Positions 9,120-19,042 are shown, counted from the first letter of the stretch. The stretch is DNA of 64,000 nt from Neobacillus pocheonensis (GCA_023702235.1 JAMQCR010000001.1:1922001-1986000); one strand, 5' to 3'. Numbers and translations are program-made. Notes: generated by a model from the letters alone, not told the origin.

Positions 9120-10244
9120 TCAATACTGTTTTATGGCTACTGAGATCGTGACATTACCAGATTTTTTCTTGACTAGTTCCAATTTTTCCGCACCACTGTA
9201 TATCAGCGCCGCGGGCTCACTGACTCCATACGCTCCTGTATATTTATAAACAGTTTCTGAAGGATCTTCTATTTTTACCGCATTCAGTTCACTCGGAGAA
9301 TAGCAAACAAACTCCCATCCGTTTTTATTTACGACCTCAATTAATCCTGCTTCATCCTTCTTTAAATCAATCGTGCAAAGAGCTTTTATACTTTTCCTAG
9401 AAAAGTGCAATTCCTCTAGCGTTTCGTTTATGACCGCTTCAATTTCCTCAGCAGATGTGTCCCGGTTGCAGCCCATACCAAGCACAATCACCTTTGGTCG
9501 ATATAAAACACCATTATGTAAAATCGGATTTTCCTCTTTTACTAAATTCCTATGAGTCACAACAAGTGCTGCGGCAGGCTCCTGCAAAAGCGCTTCTGCA
9601 ACAGATGGATATACCTTGATATTTTCAGGAAGAGGGCGACCATAATGCCACCATTCCTTCTCCCCAGACTCTTGCACAACAGCAATCTTTTCTTCATTCA
9701 CAACTGCAGCACTGACAGGTGTCAGCTTTTCTGCCGACTCCCATACCCAGCCATAGCGTTTCCCAAATAAATCAACAGGAATCGTTTGCTGTACATCCGA
9801 AGCAGTCGTTATAATCGGACGCGCATGAAGCGCGGCAGCTACTTCTCTAGATAGTTCATTCGCTCCGCCAATATGACCTGACAAAACGCTGATGACATGC
9901 TCACCTATATCGTCAATTACAACAACAGCGGGATCTGTTTTTTTATCTTTTAAAAGAGGGGAAATCATTCGAACAACGGCACCAAGGGAAATGATTATTA
10001 TGAGTCCTTTATACGATTCGAAAAGGGACGGCAAAAGCAGGCGCACACTTCCCGTGAACATTTGAATGTCCTTTTCTTGCTCATCTCCTTTTTCAAATTT
10101 ACTCATATAGTACACATCAGCATTTTGAAAGGAGTGCCCAAGCTTTCGAGCAATTTCTACTCCATGCTTCGTAATCGCAACGACTCCATAATCACCTTTC
10201 TGCTGAATAACAGGTTTTTGTTCTTCTTCAAGCGATATAATCAC
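9120..10244 (-). CDS. cbiG: Cobalt-precorrin-5A hydrolase CbiG
   Basis: Predicted 374-residue enzyme that opens the delta-lactone of cobalt-precorrin-5A and releases acetaldehyde; its presence marks the anaerobic pathway. The order of regions matches CbiG: an amino-terminal domain (VAITKHGVEIARKL), a core with GAVVRMISPLLKDKKTDPAVVVID and ISVLSGHIGGANELSREV, and a carboxy-terminal domain beginning VLGMGCNRDTSAEEIEAVI and ending VSEPAALIYSGA. The start ATG at 10244 overlaps the cbiF stop as ATGA. Intact and of normal length. Confidence 0.92.
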   Translation of the reverse strand: MIISLEEEQKPVIQQKGDYGVVAITKHGVEIARKLGHSFQNADVYYMSKFEKGDEQEKDIQMFTGSVRLLLPSLFESYKGLIIIISLGAVVRMISPLLKDKKTDPAVVVIDDIGEHVISVLSGHIGGANELSREVAAALHARPIITTASDVQQTIPVDLFGKRYGWVWESAEKLTPVSAAVVNEEKIAVVQESGEKEWWHYGRPLPENIKVYPSVAEALLQEPAAALVVTHRNLVKEENPILHNGVLYRPKVIVLGMGCNRDTSAEEIEAVINETLEELHFSRKSIKALCTIDLKKDEAGLIEVVNKNGWEFVCYSPSELNAVKIEDPSETVYKYTGAYGVSEPAALIYSGAEKLELVKKKSGNVTISVAIKQY

Positions 10245-11014
10245 CTTTCCACCCCCCGGCGGAATCCGTGAGTAAATTTTTTATCATAAAGCTTCGAACG
10301 GTAGTTTTTATCGTGTATGTTTGAATCAAGTGCCCATCCAGCTAAAATCATTGCTTGCTTTCGAATACCGTTTGTTCGCATATCTTCGTCTAAATGCTCA
10401 AGCGTTGTCCGTACTACTTTTTGATCTGGCCATGACGCTTTATAAACTACGGCAACGGGAGTATCTTGACTCCAGCCTGCATCCAATAATTCCTTTACAA
10501 CTTTTTTCGTTAGGGTTGCGCTCAAGAAAAGTGCAATCGTGCAGTGATGCTTCGCTAAATCACGCAGCTTTTCAAATTCAGGAACCGGCGTTCTTCCTTC
10601 TGCCCTTGTTAATATAACTGTTTGTGTTAAATCAGGAATTGTTAGCTCAGCTTGTGCCGCCGCTGCAGCTGCAAACACGGAGCTAACCCCAGGAACAATC
10701 TGTACCTCGATCCCTTCCTTTTTCAAAAGAACCATTTGCTCCATGATTGCACCGTACACGGCAGGATCTCCTGTATGGACACGAACAACCTTCTTCCCTT
10801 GCCGGATTCGGTCGACCATAACTGCAACCATCTCGTCTAAGTGCATACCCGCCGTTTTCAGCACTTCCGCTTCCGGTTTTGCTTTTTTGATTAATTCTTC
10901 ATTCACAAGGGAATCCGCATAAAGGACAACATCCGCTTCCTGAAGAAGCTGTAAACCTTTTACAGTAATTAAACCTGGGTCTCCAGGACCTGCACCGATG
11001 ATATATAGCTTCAT
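10241..11014 (-). CDS. cbiF: Cobalt-precorrin-4 C11-methyltransferase CbiF
   Basis: Predicted 257-residue tetrapyrrole (SUMT-type) methyltransferase that methylates C11 with SAM. The SAM-site loop GAGPGDPGLITVKG is at residues 7-20; LYADSLVNEEL, VRVHTGDPAVYGAIMEQM and GVSSVFAAAA are CbiF/CobM-like. The ATG at 11014 overlaps the cbiL stop (ATGA) and the gene stop overlaps cbiG, making cbiL-cbiF-cbiG a tightly coupled set of successive pathway steps. Intact. Confidence 0.92.
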   Translation of the reverse strand: MKLYIIGAGPGDPGLITVKGLQLLQEADVVLYADSLVNEELIKKAKPEAEVLKTAGMHLDEMVAVMVDRIRQGKKVVRVHTGDPAVYGAIMEQMVLLKKEGIEVQIVPGVSSVFAAAAAAQAELTIPDLTQTVILTRAEGRTPVPEFEKLRDLAKHHCTIALFLSATLTKKVVKELLDAGWSQDTPVAVVYKASWPDQKVVRTTLEHLDEDMRTNGIRKQAMILAGWALDSNIHDKNYRSKLYDKKFTHGFRRGVER

Positions 11015-11711
11015 TTTCTCACCACCATTAAAGTTAAATATTCAAGCTCAACCCCTTCAAGTTCTTCAGCCTTCCAGATAATTTCTTCATCCGATGTCAC
11101 CTTCGTTACAACTGACGCCTTATGCAGCAAGTTCAAATCACGCAAAACTTTAAGCATCAAATCAATCACCTTTGCCACCTTTATAAAAATGACGCAATCA
11201 TTATCCTCAATAACTTTTTTCATTGTTTCATAGTCATCCCGCGCCGGAACAATAGCCACATGATCGTCACCATCCGCAAGAGGAATCCCAAGCCTTGAAG
11301 CAGCCCCGTTTATTGACGATATTCCCGGCACTACCTCGATCGGCACTTCCGGATGACGTTCTTGCATTAGACCCTTCATATGGATGAACGTACTGTACAG
11401 AAGAGGATCTCCTTCTGTTACAAAGGCAACATCCTTTCCCTCTTGCAGCTTCTCCCATACGTTTTCAACCGTTTCACTCCACTTTCTTTCCAATGTAGCT
11501 ACATCTTTTGTCATCGGGAACACAAGACCAAGCATTTCCTTTTCATTCGGCTGGAAATATACATCAATAATTCTCTGTGCATAGCTTTTGCTTCCTTTTT
11601 GCTTTTTCGGATAAGCAATTACCGGTGATTCCTTTAACTTTCGAAAAGCCTTCACTGTGATCAGCTCTGGGTCCCCTGGCCGACACCTAATCCGTATAGT
11701 GTTCCAAGCAT
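11011..11711 (-). pseudogene. cbiL: Cobalt-factor-II C20-methyltransferase CbiL, frameshifted near start
   Basis: Tetrapyrrole methyltransferase that methylates C20. From ATG 11711, after GGAGG, the frame reads MLGTLYGLGVG and then breaks in the SAM loop: GGCCAGGGG lacks one C relative to a PGDPE-encoding sequence. Adding one base gives [28 protein letters not shown] and 234 codons. Downstream landmarks VTEGDPLLYSTFIHMKGL, EVVPGISSINGAASRLGIP and the carboxy end are intact. The start is 2 bases after the cbiT stop. The defect is again in a CC/CCC homopolymer. Confidence 0.87.
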
Positions 11712-11713
11712 GG

Positions 11714-12298
11714 TTATTCTCCTCCCTTACGCTCCGCGGTGATAATGTAAATTGGATTTAGTGAATTAAATCTTGTAAGATTCAAGATCGGCTTGCTTCT
11801 TGAAATTTGAGCAAGCGTAATATCCGTTTTAAATCCTCGTTCTTTAAACGCTGCAATGGCCTCGGCTAAATTTTCAATCGTTACAACGTTTAACACAATT
11901 CGCCCTTTATCCTTTAAACGGTTGCAGCAAATATCTAATATGGCTTCCATTCCTCCTGCCGTGCCTCCGATAAAAACTGCATCCGGATCAGAAAACATTT
12001 CTAATCCTTCCGGTGCTTTCCCATGAACAACCGTTGCATCAACTCGAAACTTTGCTAAATTTTGTTTGCAGTTTTCAAGATCTCCCTCGTTCTTTTCAAT
12101 TGCAAAGATCTGTCCTTCGCGGGCTATTTTAGCTGCTTCAATGGCAACAGAACCCGTACACGTGCCAATATCCCATACTATGCTGTCTTCCTTTAGACGA
12201 AGTGCGCTTATGCTTAATGTTCGAATTTCCTTTTTCGTAATCAATCCTTTATCCGGCTTTCGTTGAATAAACTCCTCATCATCAATCCCAATGGGCAT
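11714..12298 (-). CDS. cbiT: Cobalt-precorrin-6B C15-methyltransferase (decarboxylating) CbiT
   Basis: Rossmann-fold SAM methyltransferase that methylates C15 and decarboxylates the acetate on C12. The signature [17 protein letters not shown] precedes the SAM motif [25 protein letters not shown] and [13 protein letters not shown] follow. The apparent ATG at 12298 has no clear ribosome site, and the first residues ([17 protein letters not shown]) match the linker of CbiET/CobL fusions, where a W or L precedes PLGL-D-EF. One base missing near 12297 would separate what was probably a single cbiET gene of 402 codons (11714-12918). Confidence 0.87.
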   Translation of the reverse strand: MPIGIDDEEFIQRKPDKGLITKKEIRTLSISALRLKEDSIVWDIGTCTGSVAIEAAKIAREGQIFAIEKNEGDLENCKQNLAKFRVDATVVHGKAPEGLEMFSDPDAVFIGGTAGGMEAILDICCNRLKDKGRIVLNVVTIENLAEAIAAFKERGFKTDITLAQISRSKPILNLTRFNSLNPIYIITAERKGGE

Positions 12299-12918
12299 GA
12301 CGGATTTTCCGCTGTTTTCTTTAAAATAACTACATTGAGTGCTGAAAATTCAGCATCCCTCATATCCTCGAGGTTAAACCAGCGGCATCTTTCGTTGTCA
12401 CCGCCTAGGTTCTCGCTTACAAACGCCTGGTATTCGGTCATCCCAAAGGATAGCAAGTACTGTGCGATTTTATTTGGTGAATTTTCGATATCCGTTAGTA
12501 TAGCGATTTTTTCTTTACCATCGATGCGCTGTGCAAGTCCCTTCATGCTTCTTCCATGAACGCTTGTAAAGTAGGCGTCTTGCCATCCTTCTCCCATTTT
12601 GGCAAATGCTAGCTGTACGGAGCTTAAATACGGATAAATCTCAATTTGTATTTTGTTAGATAAGTAGCTTCCTATTCCATAAAACAATGGATCCCCCGAT
12701 GCTAGAATAACGACGTCCTTCGTCTCCTCCTGCACACGTTGAACGAGTGCAGATAGTCCACCTTCAATGACAATTTGTTCTCCTCTATAATCAGGAAAAA
12801 AGGACAGTTGACGCTTCCCGCCAATTAATATTTCGCTTTCATAAATCAACTTTTCATACATCGGGAGTAGGCTCATTTTTCCTTCATCACCGATTCCAAT
12901 CATTTTAATAAATGTCAT
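12241..12918 (-). CDS. cbiE: Cobalt-precorrin-7 C5-methyltransferase CbiE (likely first half of a CbiET fusion)
   Basis: SUMT-type methyltransferase for C5 with [12 protein letters not shown] at the amino terminus, [13 protein letters not shown], and [18 protein letters not shown] in the middle. The open frame continues for 18 residues ([17 protein letters not shown]) past the point where homology stops, overlapping cbiT in another frame; that tail is a frame-shifted reading of the CbiT start. Restoring one base in TCATGCCC fuses it to CbiT, as found in B. megaterium. Starts by ATG at 12918, overlapping the last 14 bases of cbiD. Confidence 0.86.
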   Translation of the reverse strand: MTFIKMIGIGDEGKMSLLPMYEKLIYESEILIGGKRQLSFFPDYRGEQIVIEGGLSALVQRVQEETKDVVILASGDPLFYGIGSYLSNKIQIEIYPYLSSVQLAFAKMGEGWQDAYFTSVHGRSMKGLAQRIDGKEKIAILTDIENSPNKIAQYLLSFGMTEYQAFVSENLGGDNERCRWFNLEDMRDAEFSALNVVILKKTAENPSCPLGLMMRSLFNESRIKD

Positions 12919-14005
12919 TTCGCACTGCCTTTCCTAAAAATTCCCCTTTCATTGAATATAAAGAGGTGTCAACTACTATGCCGGTGCCAACTTCCTGTAA
13001 TGCAGAGAGGCAACAATAATCACAAAGCCGTTCAAAAAATGGGAGGTGGCCGTGCGCGACCATCATGTCACCCACCTGTGAAGCAGTATTCGCGTTTTTA
13101 ATTTCCTCGATAAGAGCAGAATCTGCCCCTGCTTCACTGGCTACACCTGCTAAAAAATGAAAATCAATAGGGGCACTTTTAGAGTGAACCATCATAATAC
13201 CCATGGCGACTTTTGAAAATTTCCCCATCATTCCGACCATTGAAACACTTTTGATCCCCTGCTTCTTACACTGTTTAAGCGTAAAACCGACAAAGTCTCC
13301 CATCTCCACAAATGCTTCCTCAGAGAGTTCTGGAAATTGCTTCATTGCGCATTTTTCACTTCGCCCGCCTGTTGTAATGGCAATATGCTCGCATCCGCTT
13401 GCCCTTGCCACACTAATGGCCTGAATAATACTAGCCTTATAGGCTGCTGTGGAAAATGGAACGACAATACCGCGCGTGCCTAGGATAGAAATTCCACCAA
13501 TAATCCCTAAACGCCCGTTTAGAGTTTTTTTCGCAATTTCTTCGCCGTCTGGTACGGAAATCACAATTTTAATACCTTTACTTATTCCATACTCCTTTAA
13601 AACGGCATCTGCCGTTTCACGTATCATCTTACGTGGTACAGGATTGATTGCCGCCTCCCCAACAGGCACGGGCAATCCATCCTTTGTCGCTCGACCAACC
13701 CCTACTCCCCCGTCAAGGACAATACCGGGTTCAACAGACCAAGAAACGGTTGAAACAATAAGTGCCCCGTGTGTCGCATCCGGGTCGTCTCCAGCGTCTT
13801 TAATGATACTTGCCGTTACCCTCTGTTCAGTGACCTCACAACTTTCGATATGAAAGGTCGCAAAACGCTTAATCGGTAAATAAATGGTTGATTCCGTTTG
13901 TGACTCACCTGTTATCAATGCCGTCAGCGCGGCCTTTGTCGCTGCCGTTGCGCAGGATCCTGTAGTATATCCTTCACGCAGCTTTCCTTTTGGGACTTCT
14001 TGCAT
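12905..14005 (-). CDS. cbiD: Cobalt-precorrin-5B C1-methyltransferase CbiD
   Basis: Predicted 366-residue methyltransferase unique to the anaerobic cobalamin route. Family signatures are visible throughout: [19 protein letters not shown] near the start, [38 protein letters not shown], and [18 protein letters not shown] followed by [10 protein letters not shown]. Length is as expected. The ATG lies 3 bases after the cbiC stop with only a weak ribosome site, so translation probably relies on coupling with cbiC. Intact. Confidence 0.93.
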   Translation of the reverse strand: MQEVPKGKLREGYTTGSCATAATKAALTALITGESQTESTIYLPIKRFATFHIESCEVTEQRVTASIIKDAGDDPDATHGALIVSTVSWSVEPGIVLDGGVGVGRATKDGLPVPVGEAAINPVPRKMIRETADAVLKEYGISKGIKIVISVPDGEEIAKKTLNGRLGIIGGISILGTRGIVVPFSTAAYKASIIQAISVARASGCEHIAITTGGRSEKCAMKQFPELSEEAFVEMGDFVGFTLKQCKKQGIKSVSMVGMMGKFSKVAMGIMMVHSKSAPIDFHFLAGVASEAGADSALIEEIKNANTASQVGDMMVAHGHLPFFERLCDYCCLSALQEVGTGIVVDTSLYSMKGEFLGKAVRNDIY

Positions 14006-14008
14006 GTC

Positions 14009-14665
14009 TTACACCCGATCTGCAAGAATGGAAATGGCATTTAATGCTGCAACGGTAATGGTACTGCCGCCTTTCCTACCGATATTTGTAATGAACGGGA
14101 TATCGAGCTTGGCTAATTCTTCTTTTGATTCAGCCGCTGAAACGAAACCAACTGGTAATCCGATCACAAGACCCGGTTTTGCTTCACCTTCTTTAATAAG
14201 ACGGATAAGCTCAAGTAATGCTGTTGGCGCATTCCCAATGGCAAAAATACCTCCGTCCGCTTCACTTACCGCTTTTCTCATAGAAATGATTGCTCGGGTT
14301 GTATTTAATCGTTTTGCCTCCTTCATCACGTCCGGATCAGAAATGTAAACTTTGATTTCTCCCCCGTACTTTTCGATTCGTGCTTTATTGGCGCCAACCT
14401 GAACCATTTGTACATCCGCTACTACTTTTTTCCCACTACGAATAGCGCGAATTCCAGCCTGAATCGCATCCGGATGGAAGAGTACACTTTTTCCTAATTC
14501 AAAATCAGCAGATGCGTGAATGATACGTTGTACAATTGGATATTGTTCATCCGTATAGAAATGCTCACCAATTTCTTCATTAATCATTTCAAAGCTTCTT
14601 CCTTCAATTTGTTCCGGCTGGACGGTTAACGGTTTAAATTCAGTATGAAAATCCATTACTTTCAC
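14009..14665 (-). CDS. cbiC: Cobalt-precorrin-8X methylmutase CbiC
   Basis: Predicted 218-residue enzyme moving the methyl group from C11 to C12 to give cobyrinic acid. The catalytic His of the family is His50 in QRIIHASADFE; other landmarks are DVQMVQVGANK and GLPVGFVSAAESKEEL. Normal length. ATG at 14665 follows AAGGAG by 8 bases. It sits 35 bases after cbiJ, the largest gap within this stretch of the operon, but no terminator is seen there. Confidence 0.93.
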   Translation of the reverse strand: MKVMDFHTEFKPLTVQPEQIEGRSFEMINEEIGEHFYTDEQYPIVQRIIHASADFELGKSVLFHPDAIQAGIRAIRSGKKVVADVQMVQVGANKARIEKYGGEIKVYISDPDVMKEAKRLNTTRAIISMRKAVSEADGGIFAIGNAPTALLELIRLIKEGEAKPGLVIGLPVGFVSAAESKEELAKLDIPFITNIGRKGGSTITVAALNAISILADRV

Positions 14666-14700
14666 TCCTTATTTAAAATGTATCCTCTTTTTGACAGTGA

Positions 14701-15468
14701 TCAAATGTGAATGCATTTATGTAATTCTTGTACCACATCGAAAAAATTAGAATATACCGTTTCATAATTAATTTTTGGACGACCAATCATAATGATTTCA
14801 ATCCCTAGATCCTTTGCCGCTTCAACCTTTTCATCAACAGAACCGATCTTGCCGCTCTCCTTTGTAATCATTAATGTCACGCCATACTGTTTATAAAGGG
14901 CTTGATTAAACTCCTTGGTAAATGGACCTTGAATAGCAACAATATTTTTTTGCGAAAAACCAAGCTGTTCACATTTTTCCATATTATCGACCCGAGGAAG
15001 CATACGTGCGATAAGCCGAATATCTGATAGTCCTAATAACTTTTTCGTAAAAACCTGCAGTGTTTTGCTGCCTGTTGTTAGCATTACGACACCTTTTTTC
15101 GTAGCCGCTTCTTCCGCCGCCTCCTCGTAGCTTTCTACCACTTTCATCTTTTCGTATTGAAATGTTTGGGATTCGCGCTCATAACGGATATAGGGGACCT
15201 TCTTCTTGTTTGCCGCGCTGATTGCATTTTTAGAAGCTTCTTCCGCAAAAGGATGACTCGCATCGACAATTGCTGTAATTCCTTTTGATTGAATCAAACT
15301 CACCATATCTGCTTCTGTTAATCTTCCGACATGTGCATTAATTCCAACCTGCTTCAGTTCATTCGCTGCATTTTCGGTTACAACTGTAGATAGGAGACTG
15401 TAGCCGGATTCTTTTATTTTCAGAGCCAGTGCACGTGAATCGCTTGTTCCAGCTAGTACTAAAATCAT
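14701..15468 (-). CDS. cbiJ: Cobalt-precorrin-6A reductase CbiJ/CobK
   Basis: Predicted 255-residue NAD(P)H-dependent reductase of the C18-C19 double bond. Starts MILVLAGTSDSRALALKI, as CobK/CbiJ proteins do, and has AIVDASHPFAEEASKNAI and LTTGSKTLQVF in the expected positions. The ATG at 15468 overlaps the restored cbiX stop (ATGA) and follows GGGGAAG, which supports both gene ends. Intact. Confidence 0.9.
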   Translation of the reverse strand: MILVLAGTSDSRALALKIKESGYSLLSTVVTENAANELKQVGINAHVGRLTEADMVSLIQSKGITAIVDASHPFAEEASKNAISAANKKKVPYIRYERESQTFQYEKMKVVESYEEAAEEAATKKGVVMLTTGSKTLQVFTKKLLGLSDIRLIARMLPRVDNMEKCEQLGFSQKNIVAIQGPFTKEFNQALYKQYGVTLMITKESGKIGSVDEKVEAAKDLGIEIIMIGRPKINYETVYSNFFDVVQELHKCIHI

Positions 15469-16360
15469 CTTACTTCCCCTGCCTTCTGCCCTTCGTGTTC
15501 ATGATGATGATGGGGGTCATGGTCGTGATGATCATGATCATGGTGGTGGTGAACATGTTCCATTACATTCAGACGATATTGGCATGTATCACAGTTCATC
15601 TTTACCTCATCACGAAATGCTTCTTCCACACGTTCTTTTAAAATCGCTTGCAGTTTAGGATGATAGCCAAAATAGCCGCCAATTTAAATTCAATGTTGGA
15701 AAATTGATTTTCAAACTGTACCATCATTTCTTCTAACCGTTTAATCAAAATTCCGGTGAACAAAAAATAAGGCAAAATAATGACCTTCTTTGCTCCGAGC
15801 TTTAAACAGCGCTCGATTCCTTCATTCACAAGGGGATTGGTTACCCCCATAAAAGCTGTTTCTACTATGTTGAAGTTTGTTTTTTCCCAAAGTAATCTTG
15901 CAATCTTAAATAAATCACTATTAGCATCGGGATCGCTTCCCCCACGCCCTAACAGAAGGACAGCGGTATCGGAATCCGGATGATCCATGTTCTCCGTGAT
16001 TTCTGTTAATCTCGTTTTTAAGATTTCAAATGTTTCCTCATGAACGCCAATTGGTCTGCCATAGGTAAACTTTACTATTGGGTATTTTTTCTTTGCCTCA
16101 TCGATGGCAGCTGGAATATGAATTTTTGAATGTCCTGCTTGCAGAAGCATAATGGGAATCACAACAATATGGTCAGCCCCTCTCTCAACACATACATCAA
16201 TCCCTTGATTTACGGTTGGTCTTTCAAATTCTAAAAAACATGTCTCAATTAGTACGGTATCGTCCCAATTACTTCTCATAGATTTTATGAATTGACGGAC
16301 TTGTTCATTTCCTTCTCGATCTTTACTTCCATGGCCAATAAATAGAATTGCTTTCAACAT
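15465..16360 (-). pseudogene. cbiX: Sirohydrochlorin cobaltochelatase CbiX (long, His-rich form), frameshifted
   Basis: Class II chelatase that inserts cobalt into sirohydrochlorin. The amino-terminal half has LFIGHGSKDREGNEQV with the metal-site His near residue 10; a second repeat unit carries LLLGRGGSDPDANSD. The frame breaks near 15690 in a TTTAAATTGG stretch; adding one A restores GGYFGYHPKLQAILKERVEEAF, then MNCDTCQYR (an M-x-C-x-x-C site like the Fe-S motif of B. megaterium CbiX) and a tail containing HHHHDHDHHDHDPHHHH, ending at 15465 and giving 299 codons. The His-rich tail is typical of the long CbiX and may store metal. Confidence 0.86.
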
Positions 16361-16429
16361 GTTTCCTCCCTTTGTTTTAAGTACTTTTTCATAGATTAAC
16401 CTCTATCATTCTCCCAGTTCCCTGAAAAC

Positions 16430-18053
16430 TTAATCCCCGCACACCGCTGCTTCAATTTTTATATTCGGAGTGATATCTTGATACTTAAATCCTTGGACCT
16501 GCTTTACACGCTTAAAGAATTTATAGAAGCGCTCATTAGGATAGGCCTTCTCTTTATATTCTTGGACAATCTGCTCTACAACCCCGACAATTTGTTCAGG
16601 TGCAATTCCTTCAGCAACGATTTGACCTGGATGCGCACTTCTTCCGGCTGTCTTTGCCCCTAAAAATAAATCAAACGCTCCTTTACGGTACACAATGCCA
16701 ATATCTTCTTTTACCGCACCATAGCATGGCCATGCCGCAGCCATTAATGCCCAGTTTTAATTCCTTTGGAAGTTCCATTCCTCCCAGCCTTTCTTGAAGC
16801 TTTTCTGCATGGGGAATCGCATCCTTCTTCTCACCATCACAAAAATCGCAGGCTTTTACTGTTAAGACATCTCCTATCGGAGAAATCAAAAAGTTTGCAT
16901 CTTCTAATTTTTTTACTATTTCACTAGGATCTGAGGTTAAAATCTGTAGTTTAATATAATGATCTTGTGTGTATTCGATAGCTCCTTCTTCTCCTACTAT
17001 TTCCGAAAGAGCGATCATCTGTTTTGGTGTGAATTTTTTATTCGCGACACCGGGACTAACCGCAAGCTCAAAAATAGATTGAATAGGCTGTTTAACAATC
17101 AAATTCTGGAAGAAGCCTTCACTTTCACCAAGGAGCATTTGCAATGCTTCCTCTGCTATTTCTCTCGCAGAGGCTTTCACTGTGACGCCAACTGTTTCGT
17201 TCTTCTTTGATACCGATGAGTCCAGATGCTCGAGTGCCCATGGTTCAGCTTCCTTTTGTAGACGCTGATGCGGTTTTAATGACTGTTCCGTTTTATTTAA
17301 TGTATACTTCCGTTGATATCCACGCGGCGTAATCATTAAGTCATCGTAGAAAAAGGTAGAAGAGTTTCCGATAATAACGGTTGTTAACATGCCGATTTCA
17401 TGATCGAGCATGTCTTTTAAATTTGTCATCACGACGCTTTGGCGGTCACGGAATGCACTTTTCACCAGCCCTACCGGCGTATTAGGAAAACGATATTTTA
17501 ATAGAATTCTTTGTGCTTCCACAATTTGTCTCGTTCTTCTCCCACTTTTTGGATTGTAAAGAGCAATCACAAAATCAGCCTGAGCTGCTGCCTCAATTCT
17601 TTTCTCGATTAAATTCCACGGTGTTAGATGGTCACTTAAACTAATCGTACACGCATCATGCATAACAGGTGCTCCTAATAAAGAAGCACAGGAGTTTATA
17701 GCGGATACTCCTGGTATGACTTCAACTTCTACACCTGTTTCTTTTTTCCACCCTTTCTCAATCAATACCTCATAAACAAGACCTGCCATCCCATAAACAC
17801 CGGCATCACCGCTGGAAATCACCGCCACCTTCTTGCCCTGTTCTGCCTGTCTTACTGCTTCCTGGGCACGGCTTACTTCTTCCGTCATTCCCGTGCTAAT
17901 AATTTCCTGACCTGTTAATAATCCTTCAACTAATTCGACATATGTTTTATATCCAATAATCATGTCGCTTTCTTGGATAGCTTCTCTTGCCCGTTCTGTA
18001 ATATGTTCATAACTTCCCGGACCAAAGCCAATAACAAGCAGTTTTCCCCTCAT
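16430..18053 (-). pseudogene. cbiH60: CbiH60: precorrin-3B C17-methyltransferase with Fe-S C-terminal domain, frameshifted
   Basis: Ring-contracting methyltransferase. Residues 1-250 form a CbiH/CobJ domain: GFGPGSYEHITERAREAI, ISSGDAGVYGMAGL, VIPGVSAINSCASLLGAP and ALYNPKSGRR. The rest is the nitrite/sulfite-reductase-like extension of the B. megaterium 60-kDa form, with CDFCDGEK and NGCGMA, probable Fe-S cysteines. The frame breaks just after GCGMA near 16725-16735 and resumes CYGAVKEDIGIVYRKGAFDLF, so the lesion falls within the cysteine cluster; total length is one base off. Start at 18053 is preferred because AAAGGAGG lies 8 bases before it. Confidence 0.88.
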
Positions 18054-18179
18054 ATCATGCGCCTCCTTTCCAAAACTCACCTTGCATTGTTATACTTAGT
18101 CATAAGCTATACATTCCTGTTATTGAACCTAGTACAAAGTAAAGTTGTCTTTTAAGTCTTCAAACGTAATTAGCCCATA

Positions 18180-18563
18180 CTAAACACTCTTTTTTAACGG
18201 TTTAGATATTCCAGCTATACTTTCCGTTCTCTTTGGCGTTATAAATCCTTCCTGATCATATTGATAGATGATGTTATCTTCTATGCTGCATCCCTCTACT
18301 AAATGCTGTTGTACAATTTTGCTACCTACTTCCGGTGTAACTTCCCTGTACCAAGTACCTTCTGGATAGACAATGACTACAGGGGCGTCCTTACATCTTC
18401 CATTACAACGAGTTCTGGTTGTATGTATCAATGTGTCTAAATCCAAATTAGCAATCTCATTGCGAATCACCTGTGTTGCCTCTTCCCCTCCCTTTCGCAT
18501 GCAGCTACTTCCGTTACAAATTAAAACGTGATGTTTCGTACCTTTTAAATTCCAAGTTGTCAT
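18180..18563 (-). CDS. cbiW: CbiW, thioredoxin-like [2Fe-2S] ferredoxin
   Basis: Predicted 127-residue ferredoxin of the thioredoxin-like [2Fe-2S] type and first gene of the cob operon. Candidate cluster ligands are Cys16 and Cys21 (CNGSSC) and Cys53 and Cys57 (CNGRC), followed by DAPVVIVYPEGTWY, as in (2Fe-2S) ferredoxins of this fold. It is expected to supply electrons to a redox step such as CbiH60-driven ring contraction; that role is inferred from its conserved position. ATG at 18563 follows GGGAGAG. A riboswitch-terminator block lies directly upstream. The 126 bases between it and cbiH60 hold no obvious signal. Confidence 0.85.
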   Translation of the reverse strand: MTTWNLKGTKHHVLICNGSSCMRKGGEEATQVIRNEIANLDLDTLIHTTRTRCNGRCKDAPVVIVYPEGTWYREVTPEVGSKIVQQHLVEGCSIEDNIIYQYDQEGFITPKRTESIAGISKPLKKSV

Positions 18564-18590
18564 AAAACACTCTCCCTATCTTATCTATGC

Positions 18591-18621
18591 AAAAAAGCAC
18601 CCCTACAAAAAATAGGGGTGC
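18591..18621 (-). terminator. Intrinsic terminator, expression platform of the promoter-distal cobalamin riboswitch
   Basis: An 8-bp perfect stem (GCACCCCT with AGGGGTGC) is followed on the minus strand by a run of six U. It lies between the riboswitch core and the cbiW ribosome site, so ligand binding probably favours it and stops transcription before cbiW. Confidence 0.85.
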
Positions 18622-18707
18622 AGAGCAAATACATACAAAAATACAAATGATTGAATGCATTTATTCAACACTTCCACCTATTGGCCCGTAGGTAAATGAA
18701 GTATCTA

Positions 18708-18885
18708 GGTTAAGGCAGGTCTCCTGACTCAGGTTCATCATTCCATTGCGTCTTCCCGAAAACATTTCAGTGACATTTGCAATGAAACTCCCCAATACAG
18801 TGGCGGGTACCGTGACGGATTTTCACCGTTCTTCCCATTTGAGCGCAATCTTTAATGCGCACCTTTTCCCAAACAATATTTAACT
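18708..18885 (-). promoter_or_regulatory. Cobalamin riboswitch (promoter-distal copy)
   Basis: On the minus strand the segment contains the conserved core elements in order: GGGAA...GGTGAAAATCC, CCGCCACTGT, GGGGAG, then GATGAACC and the B12 box GAGTCAGGAGACCTGCC at its 3' end. It lies 145 bases upstream of cbiW with a terminator between. It should repress the cob operon when adenosylcobalamin is plentiful. Confidence 0.93.
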
Positions 18886-19007
18886 TTTTTATTACAAGCT
18901 TATTCCCTTAGACAAGTTATGTCGTTTAACAATCATTTAGAATCTTTATAACACATTTAAATTGCCTGCATATTTTTATAGGCGCTTGGATTGCTCAATT
19001 TGACACC

Positions 19008-19042
19008 AAAATAAAAATCCGTTCAACTAGAGTTGAACGGAT
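19008..19042 (-). terminator. Intrinsic terminator of the promoter-proximal cobalamin riboswitch
   Basis: A perfect 12-bp inverted repeat (ATCCGTTCAACT / AGTTGAACGGAT) with a 2-base gap is followed on the minus strand by TTTTATTTT. It sits about 95 bases after the first riboswitch and before the second, so each riboswitch has its own terminator. Confidence 0.85.

Noticed and set aside
15429..15641. Plus-strand frame rich in Met/Val (MMMMGVMVVM)
   Set aside because: It is the complement of the His/Asp codons of the CbiX tail.
18064..18179. Internal promoter or regulatory RNA between cbiW and cbiH60
   Set aside because: No hairpin or promoter pair stands out in 126 bases beyond the cbiH60 ribosome site.
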